Positions 8,251 through 13,672 of a stretch of 13,672 bases of DNA are shown here, one piece after another. Both the position numbers and the translations under genes were made by a program. Numbering within the stretch: position 1 is the first letter of the stretch; each line of letters opens with the position of its first letter. Under the pieces are notes generated by a model. It worked only from the letters and a program-made list of their open reading frames with translations. It was not told the DNA's origin and did no database searches. The stretch lies in contig JBNMOP010000073.1 of NCBI GenBank assembly GCA_051275005.1, forward strand, positions 1-13,672, written 5' to 3'. This DNA comes from Eutrophobius sp051275005. GTDB lineage: Bacteria; Pseudomonadota; Gammaproteobacteria; Eutrophobiales; Eutrophobiaceae.

Positions 8251-9210
8251 ATGGGAGATTCAATACTTATTACCGGTGGCAACGGGTTTATTGGTCGCCA
8301 CCTGATATCTTTACTGAAAAAAAATGGACTTGATCTGGTTCTAGCATTACGAAATATCGATATTAATAGTGCTAATATGCCTCAAATTCCAATGAGAAAG
8401 TTTGATTTAACACTCGATGAAAATGAATACACCAAACTATTTAAAAATATCGATGTAGTAGTTCACCTTGCCGGGATTGCACATAAGAATTCAGTTTCAA
8501 CTGCCAGGTACAATCAAATTAATGCAGTAGGAACTCAGAAGCTGGCTCAACAGGCATGTCGCAATGGAGTAAAACGATTTATTTTTCTCAGCACAGTCAA
8601 GGTTCATGGAGAGTTAACGTCAGATAATATAAAACTCGCAATCAATGAAAAATCACCACTTAATCCACAAGATGATTACAGTAAAAGTAAATTAATTGCG
8701 GAAAAGTTACTGGTTCAATCATGTTTGGGAAATAATATGGAATATGTCATTCTTCGTGTGCCTCTGGTTTATGGGCCAGGGGTTAAAGCTAATTTTTATA
8801 GTCTATTGAATTTGATTTCTTATAATATTCCATTGCCATTATTTCATGTGAAGAATCTACGCAGTTTTCTGTACGTAGAAAACCTATGTCTTCTTATAGA
8901 AAAAATTATTCGCTCACCTAACTGTAAAAACATGATATATCTAGTAAAAGATTGTGATTTGTCAACCACAGATATAGTTAAAATTCTTTCCACCAGCATG
9001 GGCCTTAATCCTAGACTTTTTCATCTCTCTCCAAAATATATGGAACCATGCGCTAGAATATTAAACATGAAAGCGAAGTTCGATAGATTGTTTGAGTCAC
9101 TAGTAGTAGATGATAAAAAGATAAGGCATGAGCTGTCCTGGCAACCACATATTGATTTAGATACGAGTATTAAATTAACTGTAGAATGGTTTAAGACTTT
9201 ACACTCATAA
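8251..9210 (+). CDS. wbpV: NAD(P)-dependent sugar-nucleotide reductase/epimerase, WbpV-like
   Basis: Extended short-chain dehydrogenase of 319 residues. The nucleotide-binding GGNGFIG is at 9-15, HLAGIAHKN follows in the middle, the catalytic Ser/Thr is in FLSTVKVHGE (S114, T115), and the YxxxK pair is Y143/K147 in DYSKSK; RVPLVYGPGVK is downstream. It belongs to the UDP-glucose 4-epimerase-related group. Its place immediately before a WbpL-like and a WbpM-like gene matches the wbpV-wbpL-wbpM end of the P. aeruginosa O6 locus, where WbpV reduces the 4-keto product of WbpM to UDP-QuiNAc. I infer the same C4-reductase role here, with UDP-FucNAc as the alternative product. A run of eight A residues at 8317-8324 lies near the 5' end of the gene. 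It starts 15 bases after manC. The fold is certain; the exact reaction is not. Confidence 0.88.
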   Translation: MGDSILITGGNGFIGRHLISLLKKNGLDLVLALRNIDINSANMPQIPMRKFDLTLDENEYTKLFKNIDVVVHLAGIAHKNSVSTARYNQINAVGTQKLAQQACRNGVKRFIFLSTVKVHGELTSDNIKLAINEKSPLNPQDDYSKSKLIAEKLLVQSCLGNNMEYVILRVPLVYGPGVKANFYSLLNLISYNIPLPLFHVKNLRSFLYVENLCLLIEKIIRSPNCKNMIYLVKDCDLSTTDIVKILSTSMGLNPRLFHLSPKYMEPCARILNMKAKFDRLFESLVVDDKKIRHELSWQPHIDLDTSIKLTVEWFKTLHS

Positions 9211-9254
9211 CACAATTGTAAAATTATAAAAATTAGCGTTTGAATACTCATGCA

Positions 9255-10283
9255 ATGAATATCGTTTGGTTATCATTAGCCTTTGTCCTCATTGTATTTC
9301 TATCATGGACCATCACATCCTGGGCAAATCGTTATGCATTGAATAATTCAATTATGGACCACCCAAATCAACGCAGCTTGCATTATGTACCAATGCCGAG
9401 AGGAGGAGGGTTGTCAATTGCACTACTAATACTGTTCGGTATAGTTATTCTGTGGGCATGCCAACTATTGTCTATTGAATTAACCATGGCAGCGTTTATT
9501 GGAGGAAGTCTGGTTGCCTTAATTGGATGGTTAGATGACAGATCGAATTTTCCGATAGTTATCAGGGCATTATTTTATTTATTGGCATCTGTATGGTCAG
9601 TTTACTGGATGCTGGGAATGAGCTTTGGAACAAATGTTAATAATATTTTGTTAATATTATGTTTGATTTTGGGGATCGCATGGTTAACAAATCTATATAA
9701 TTTTATGGATGGTAGTGATGGGGTAGCTGCATTACAGGCAATCAGCTCAGGTATTATGGGTGGTGTATTTTTAATTTATGTTAACGAAACTGGCCTAGTT
9801 TATTTATTATTGGTTATTATTGCATCCAGCACAGGTTTTTTGATTTGGAACTGGCCGCCTGCGCGTATCTTTATGGGGGATGTGGGTAGCTGTTTGCTTG
9901 GATTTATCTACAGTATAATTATAATTGAAACATACATTAAAAATATACTCCCGTTGACAATTTGGTTAATCTTATTTTCTTTTTTTATATGTGATGCAAG
10001 TTTGACATTGTTGTATAGAGTCGCAAGTGGTAAGGAGTGGTACCGTGCACACAGACAGCATGGATATCAACTATATATTCAAATGGGTAAAAGTCATAAG
10101 CAATTGATTTACGTAATTTTAAGTATCAATATGATTTTTTTATACCCAATGTCATTTTTTGCATTTAATTATAGCGAGTATCAATGGTGGATTACATTAG
10201 CGGTCTATAGTTTACTCACTAGTATCTGGATAACGATTCAAATAAAATACAAGAATAATTCACAAAAAGAAACTATAAGTTAG
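9255..10283 (+). CDS. wbpL: Undecaprenyl-phosphate sugar-1-phosphate transferase, WbpL/WecA-like (MraY family)
   Basis: Polytopic inner-membrane enzyme that transfers HexNAc-1-phosphate from a UDP sugar to undecaprenyl phosphate, starting repeat-unit synthesis. The hydrophobic profile suggests about ten membrane segments. Cytoplasmic-loop motifs, numbered from the ATG, are HPNQRSLHYVPMPRGGG, LDDRSN (93-98), NFMDGSDG (149-156, with catalytic aspartates), FMGDVGS (206-212) and HRQHGYQ (266-272), the last being of the WbpL type rather than the HIHH type of MraY. I prefer the ATG at 9255, which starts directly at the first membrane segment as in WbpL; a TTG at 9240 would add MNTHA. No strong ribosome site marks either. 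The gene lies between the reductase and the dehydratase genes, so its substrate is probably UDP-QuiNAc or UDP-FucNAc. Family assignment is strong; the sugar is inferred. Confidence 0.93.
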   Translation: MNIVWLSLAFVLIVFLSWTITSWANRYALNNSIMDHPNQRSLHYVPMPRGGGLSIALLILFGIVILWACQLLSIELTMAAFIGGSLVALIGWLDDRSNFPIVIRALFYLLASVWSVYWMLGMSFGTNVNNILLILCLILGIAWLTNLYNFMDGSDGVAALQAISSGIMGGVFLIYVNETGLVYLLLVIIASSTGFLIWNWPPARIFMGDVGSCLLGFIYSIIIIETYIKNILPLTIWLILFSFFICDASLTLLYRVASGKEWYRAHRQHGYQLYIQMGKSHKQLIYVILSINMIFLYPMSFFAFNYSEYQWWITLAVYSLLTSIWITIQIKYKNNSQKETIS

Positions 10284-10294
10284 ATAATAATTCC

Positions 10295-12151
10295 TTGATT
10301 ACGAAACGATATTTAATAGTTATACATGATTTAGGCATGGCAGCTTTGGCTTGGGTATTGTCATGGTGGATTCGTTATAACCTCGTTTTTCCTTTTCCAG
10401 AAATTGAAGTTTGTTTTTATAGTTTGCCCGTTATAGTTATAATCCAATCAATTGTTTTTTGGCGTTTTAATTTGTATCGTGGCATTTGGCGCTTTGCAAG
10501 CTTGCCAGATTTGTGGAGCATTTTTAGAGCATCTATTTTGGGTGCCATGATAATTATGCTGGTTTTATTTGTAATGTTTAGATTGGAGGGTGTGCCACGA
10601 TCTATTCTTCTGCTTTATCCCATATTGTTGATGATTTTTCTTGGTGGACCACGACTTGGATGCAGGCTCTGGAAAGATCATACTTTAAATTTACGTTCAT
10701 CTATTAATGGAAAGCGAATCTTTATTATCGGTGCAGGGCGCGCAGGTGAAATGTTGGCAAGGGAAATGTTACGTGATGGCAATTTTGTTCCCATTGGTTT
10801 TATTGATGATGATCTAAAATTAACGCGTTCTGAAATACATGGAGTGAGAGTGTTAGGGCCAGTGAGTAAAATTGATGTGTATGCAGAAAAACATAATCCA
10901 GAAGTAATAGTAATTGCTGTTCCGTCGGCGAATAATGAAGAAATGCAACGAATAGTTGAACTGGCTGAAAAAACTCGGCTTCCTGTCAGAACTTTGCCAA
11001 AAATTAATGAAATGATTTCTAACAAAGCCTCGATTAAAGAATTACGGGATGTATCAATTGAAGATCTTTTGGGTCGTGAAAAGGTTGAATTAGATTGGTC
11101 ATTAATCCAAAAAGGTATTACCAATAAAACTGTAATGGTGACAGGGGGAGGCGGATCAATAGGATCAGAATTATGCAGACAAATATCAACTCTCAATCCA
11201 AAAAAATTAATTATATTTGAAAGAAGCGAGTTTAATCTTTATAAAATTCTTGAAGAGTTATCTGACTATAAGGACAGGTTTATAATTGAAGGTGTATTGG
11301 GAGATATTTGTGACAAGATTAAAATAGAAAATACATATAAATCCCATCTGCCTCAATTAGTTTTTCATGCTGCAGCATATAAACATGTACCTATGCTGGA
11401 AATGCAGTCCAGAGAAGCTGTACGAAACAATGTTCTCGGAACAGTTTTTGCCTCCAACGCGGCAGAAAAATATGGAGTAGAAAAATTCATATTTATATCT
11501 ACAGATAAAGCGGTAAATCCAGCAAATGTATTAGGTGCAACCAAACGATTGGGTGAGATGTATTGTCAATTAAAGAATGAAAATAGTCAGACCAGTTTTG
11601 TTATAGTTAGATTCGGCAATGTATTGGGTTCAGATGGTAGTGTTGTGCCGTTATTTCAAAAACAGATAAACAATGGGGGGCCGGTTACTGTTACACATCC
11701 TGATATTTCACGTTACTTCATGACGATACGCGAATCCTGTCAATTAATATTGCAGTCCGCGTTAATGGGCGCCGGGGGGGAAATTTATGTATTGGATATG
11801 GGCAACCCAGTGAAGATACTTTATCTCGCTGAGCAAATGATTTTATTGTCCAATACAGCAACATCTAGTGATATTGAAATAAGGATTACAGGACTTCGTC
11901 CCGGGGAAAAACTATCCGAAGAATTGTTTTATGAAAATGAAAAAATGTCGGAGACTGTTCATAATAAAATTTTGCTAGCCAGACATCTGCAAGTATTTAC
12001 TAAAGATTTGAGTAAAATTATAAATCAGTTAGAAAAAGCAAGTGATGATTGTGATCAGAAACAGATAAAGGTAATCTTAAATAAAATAGTTCCATTCGGT
12101 GAAATTAATAATACATATAACGATAATGTTATTTCTATCAAGCAAGGTTAA
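10295..12151 (+). CDS. wbpM: Membrane UDP-GlcNAc 4,6-dehydratase, WbpM/CapD/PglF-like
   Basis: 618-residue nucleoside-diphosphate-sugar dehydratase that should convert UDP-GlcNAc to UDP-4-keto-6-deoxy-GlcNAc. The N-terminus carries about four membrane segments (residues 1-120). A CoA-binding-like Rossmann domain with GAGRAGE (146-152) follows, then the catalytic dehydratase domain opening with TGGGGSIGSE (283-292). The Thr-Asp-Lys catalytic set is T403, D404 and K405 in STDKAVNP. At the position usually occupied by Met in this family (NVMGA) it has Leu413. HPDISRYFMT and GLRPGEKLSEELF near the C-terminus are typical. The start is TTG at 10295, 11 bases after the upstream stop; no ATG or GTG lies earlier in frame nearby, and the resulting MITKRYLIVIHD leads straight into the first membrane segment. 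A seven-G run lies at 11774-11780. The length matches PglF and WbpM relatives. Confidence 0.94.
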   Translation: MITKRYLIVIHDLGMAALAWVLSWWIRYNLVFPFPEIEVCFYSLPVIVIIQSIVFWRFNLYRGIWRFASLPDLWSIFRASILGAMIIMLVLFVMFRLEGVPRSILLLYPILLMIFLGGPRLGCRLWKDHTLNLRSSINGKRIFIIGAGRAGEMLAREMLRDGNFVPIGFIDDDLKLTRSEIHGVRVLGPVSKIDVYAEKHNPEVIVIAVPSANNEEMQRIVELAEKTRLPVRTLPKINEMISNKASIKELRDVSIEDLLGREKVELDWSLIQKGITNKTVMVTGGGGSIGSELCRQISTLNPKKLIIFERSEFNLYKILEELSDYKDRFIIEGVLGDICDKIKIENTYKSHLPQLVFHAAAYKHVPMLEMQSREAVRNNVLGTVFASNAAEKYGVEKFIFISTDKAVNPANVLGATKRLGEMYCQLKNENSQTSFVIVRFGNVLGSDGSVVPLFQKQINNGGPVTVTHPDISRYFMTIRESCQLILQSALMGAGGEIYVLDMGNPVKILYLAEQMILLSNTATSSDIEIRITGLRPGEKLSEELFYENEKMSETVHNKILLARHLQVFTKDLSKIINQLEKASDDCDQKQIKVILNKIVPFGEINNTYNDNVISIKQG

Positions 12152-12156
12152 TTAAA

Positions 12157-13029
12157 ATGATAATTCAAAAGGCTGTTTTTCCAGTAGCAGGATTGGGTAC
12201 ACGATTTTTACCGGCCACCAAGGTAATACCCAAAGAAATGTTGCCTATAGTAGATAAACCTATTATTCAATATGCGACAGAGGAAGCTATAAACGCCGGA
12301 ATAAAGGAATTAATTTTTGTTATTTCTAAAACAAAAATGAGTATTAGAGATCATTATAGTGAAGCACATGAGCTAAATGCTGAATTACTCAAAAAAGAAA
12401 AACATGATTTGGTGCAAATGGTTTCTGATGTGGTTCCCTCTGGAATTCAGTGTTTCTATGTTAATCAGCCACAAGCGTTGGGATTAGGACACGCAGTATT
12501 ATGTGCCAAAGAGTTGGTAGGGAATGAGCCTTTTGCTGTCGTATTACCCGATGATATGATCGATGATAATTCCAGGGGCTGTCTAAGCCAAATGGTTGAT
12601 GTATATCAGCATAATAAGACCAGTATAGTTGCTGTCGAAAATGTCGATCCATTAGAAACTGACAAGTACGGAATAGTCAGTGCAGAACCGGTAACAAATT
12701 CATTACATAAAATATTTGATCTTGTCGAAAAACCATCTCCTGAAGAATCGCCGTCATCTATGGCAGTTGTTGGACGTTATATTCTGACTTTATCTATTTT
12801 TAATCTACTCGAAAATCTTGAAAAAGGTGCTGGTGGAGAGATTCAATTAACTGATGGGATCAAAAAATTACTTGAAATGGAAACTGTGTTGGCCTATGAA
12901 TTTTCTGGTACGCGATACGATTGTGGATCTAAGCTAGGTTACTTGAAGGCAAATTTAAATTATGCCTTAAAAGATCCCGATATTCGTTCTGATTTGCTAG
13001 AGCACATTGCAAACTTAAATGCTTCCTAA
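12157..13029 (+). CDS. galU: UTP--glucose-1-phosphate uridylyltransferase
   Basis: Makes UDP-glucose from UTP and glucose-1-phosphate in the cytoplasm, feeding UDP-glucose, UDP-galactose and UDP-glucuronate branches of envelope synthesis. The protein has 290 residues against about 300 for E. coli GalU. The nucleotidyltransferase signature GLGTRFLPATK (12-22) continues with PKEMLP (25-30). LPDDMIDD lies near 130-137, and the sugar-phosphate-binding VEKP is at 190-193 with K192; GGEIQLTDGI and FSGTRYDCGSKLGYL are typical near the C-terminus. The ATG at 12157 follows the dehydratase stop by 5 bases, so the gene is probably co-transcribed with it. It ends the biosynthetic block; 197 noncoding bases follow. 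A match to a dedicated UDP-sugar pyrophosphorylase subtype cannot be excluded, but the motifs are classical GalU. Confidence 0.96.
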   Translation: MIIQKAVFPVAGLGTRFLPATKVIPKEMLPIVDKPIIQYATEEAINAGIKELIFVISKTKMSIRDHYSEAHELNAELLKKEKHDLVQMVSDVVPSGIQCFYVNQPQALGLGHAVLCAKELVGNEPFAVVLPDDMIDDNSRGCLSQMVDVYQHNKTSIVAVENVDPLETDKYGIVSAEPVTNSLHKIFDLVEKPSPEESPSSMAVVGRYILTLSIFNLLENLEKGAGGEIQLTDGIKKLLEMETVLAYEFSGTRYDCGSKLGYLKANLNYALKDPDIRSDLLEHIANLNAS

Positions 13030-13096
13030 TAACCTTCTTGTAGAGACTATGTTGCAATTGTTAGCATCTACATGAGTTTGATTTCGATATAGAGAG

Positions 13097-13130
13097 TTAA
13101 AATTCAATGCAAAACCCGGGTCAATTTTAA
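13097..13130. repeat. 8-bp inverted repeat in the galU downstream gap
   Basis: TTAAAATT (13097-13104) and AATTTTAA (13123-13130) are perfect inverted arms around an 18-base centre containing CCCGGG. The arms are only A and T, no T-run of terminator type follows, and the element sits about 70 bases after galU and about 97 before the next gene. It may be an operator-like dyad or chance in AT-rich DNA. Confidence 0.25.
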
Positions 13131-13226
13131 ATGTAAATTAATAGAGCTTGTTGGAATTATTGCCTAAATATTACAAAATGATTCAAGTAAAAATGTCGAA
13201 GAATAAATTATGAGAGAGAAAATAAT

Positions 13227-13508
13227 ATGAGTGATAATGTGGAGTTTCCATCCGGATTAATTATTAAGGCTCCGAGAGAAGGTGCCCCGGATTTTGTAAA
13301 AGGGAGCATTTCTATTAAAAGAGAGGAACTAGTTAATTGGTTAAATCTAAAACAAGATGATTGGATTAATCTTGATATTAAAGTATCCAAGCAAGGCAAA
13401 TGGTACACACAGGTTAATACCTGGAAACCAGAGGGGATCAAGGCGGCTCCCAAAGAAGAACCAACCAAGGTGATCGAAGACGACAAACTTGATGATCTAC
13501 CTTTTTAA
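13227..13508 (+). CDS. Small protein with SSB-like acidic C-terminal tip, function unknown
   Basis: 93-residue soluble protein with no signal peptide or membrane segment. The first two thirds contain GLIIKAPREGAPDFVKGSIS, a helix-like ELVNWLNL, then INLDIKVSKQGKWYTQVNTW, consistent with a compact beta-rich domain with exposed aromatic and basic residues. A Pro/Glu/Lys linker follows, and the protein ends with LDDLPF (88-93). That end resembles the acidic DDDIPF tip with which bacterial single-stranded-DNA-binding proteins recruit repair and replication partners. I do not recognise a named family; a small OB-fold-like DNA-binding protein, possibly of phage or plasmid origin, is a reasonable guess. 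The ATG at 13227 is preceded by purine-rich GAGAGAGAAA, the best ribosome-site candidate in the window, so the frame is probably real. It has its own long upstream gap and is not part of the polysaccharide operon. Confidence 0.72.
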   Translation: MSDNVEFPSGLIIKAPREGAPDFVKGSISIKREELVNWLNLKQDDWINLDIKVSKQGKWYTQVNTWKPEGIKAAPKEEPTKVIEDDKLDDLPF

Positions 13509-13569
13509 ACATTTCTATAGATAACAATATATAGACCTATACCAGGAAGTGATGGCTGGACCCCTTATT

Positions 13570-13587
13570 AAATCTGGAGATTTTTCT
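13570..13587 (+). terminator. Weak candidate hairpin terminator after the acidic-tip gene
   Basis: AAATC-TGGA-GATTT forms a 5-bp stem with a 4-base loop and runs directly into TTTCTT, about 60 bases after the stop at 13508. The stem is short and has little GC, so it would be a poor terminator. A 12-base perfect palindrome, CTTAAATTTAAG (13586-13597), overlaps its end. Confidence 0.2.
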
Positions 13588-13618
13588 TAAATTTAAGGTA
13601 TCAACATACAGTCTGCTA

Positions 13619-13672
13619 ATGAGTAACCATCGTCTAAGCAATCCAGGTGAGGATTCCGTAGAAATAATTAAA
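13619..13672 (+). CDS. Possible start of a gene running off the right edge
   Basis: ATG at 13619 opens a frame of 18 codons, beginning MSNHRLSNPGEDSVEIIK, that is still open at the window edge. The preceding 110 bases after 13508 hold only a weak hairpin and a palindrome. No clear Shine-Dalgarno is seen at the usual distance, though TAAGG occurs about 20 bases upstream. The fragment is too short to assign to a family and could be noncoding. Confidence 0.25.
   Translation, partial: MSNHRLSNPGEDSVEIIK

Noticed and set aside
10678..11196. 172-codon open frame on the minus strand inside the dehydratase gene
   Set aside because: It is fully antisense to a strongly conserved coding region, its product has no recognisable domain, and its composition fits a shadow frame.
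13039..13072. Inverted repeat TGTAGA/TCTACA just after galU as an intrinsic terminator
   Set aside because: The stem is interrupted (6 bp plus 3 bp across an internal loop), the loop is long and no T-run follows.
13208..13486. 92-codon minus-strand frame opposite the acidic-tip gene
   Set aside because: The plus-strand frame has a better start context, a plausible soluble protein and a meaningful C-terminal motif; the minus frame is low-complexity Ser/Leu-rich.
1..13672. CRISPR array, tRNA or rRNA gene, insertion sequence or integrase
   Set aside because: I read both strands and saw no regularly spaced repeats, no cloverleaf-like or rRNA-like stretches and no transposase or integrase motifs.

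Overview
The window is one continuous piece of a surface-polysaccharide (O-antigen or capsule) biosynthesis locus. All of the genes I accept lie on the + strand. The DNA is AT-rich by eye, and the gene set and order resemble Pseudomonas-type O-antigen clusters. I infer a proteobacterium, most likely a low-GC gammaproteobacterium or a relative, but nothing here fixes the genus. There is no tRNA, rRNA, CRISPR array, integrase or transposase.

Layout. Positions 1-3507 hold three consecutive GT-B fold glycosyltransferases of the GT4 type; the first is cut by the left edge of the window. They are followed at 3537-5453 by an asparagine-synthase-like glutamine amidotransferase. A 141-base gap (5454-5594) holds a small dyad and the best candidate promoter, and may begin a second transcription unit. 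That unit would run: a fourth GT4 glycosyltransferase (5595-6749), a bifunctional GDP-mannose enzyme ManC (6778-8235), a WbpV-like NAD-dependent sugar-nucleotide reductase/epimerase (8251-9210), a WbpL-like membrane sugar-1-phosphate transferase (to 10283), a WbpM-like membrane 4,6-dehydratase (10295-12151) and GalU (12157-13029). Spacings in this second block are about 5-45 bases, so a single operon is likely. No intergenic stretch exceeds 300 bases.

How the genes work together. The WbpM-like enzyme should convert UDP-GlcNAc to the 4-keto-6-deoxy sugar, and the WbpV-like enzyme should reduce it to UDP-QuiNAc or UDP-FucNAc. The WbpL-like protein would then load that sugar phosphate onto undecaprenyl phosphate to start the repeat unit. 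ManC supplies GDP-mannose or its derivatives, and GalU supplies UDP-glucose. The four GT4 enzymes extend the lipid-linked unit, and the AsnB-like enzyme may amidate a sugar acid. No flippase (Wzx), polymerase (Wzy), chain-length regulator (Wzz) or phosphomannomutase is visible; these presumably lie upstream of position 1 or elsewhere.

Right end. After galU there is a 197-base gap with an AT-rich inverted repeat. It is followed by a 93-residue protein (13227-13508) ending in an acidic tip like that of single-stranded-DNA-binding protein (LDDLPF), which has no obvious link to polysaccharide. A possible gene start runs off the right edge at 13619. Several genes here start with TTG or GTG and lack a strong Shine-Dalgarno sequence. 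The locus is mostly ordinary; the least explained element is the small acidic-tip protein.
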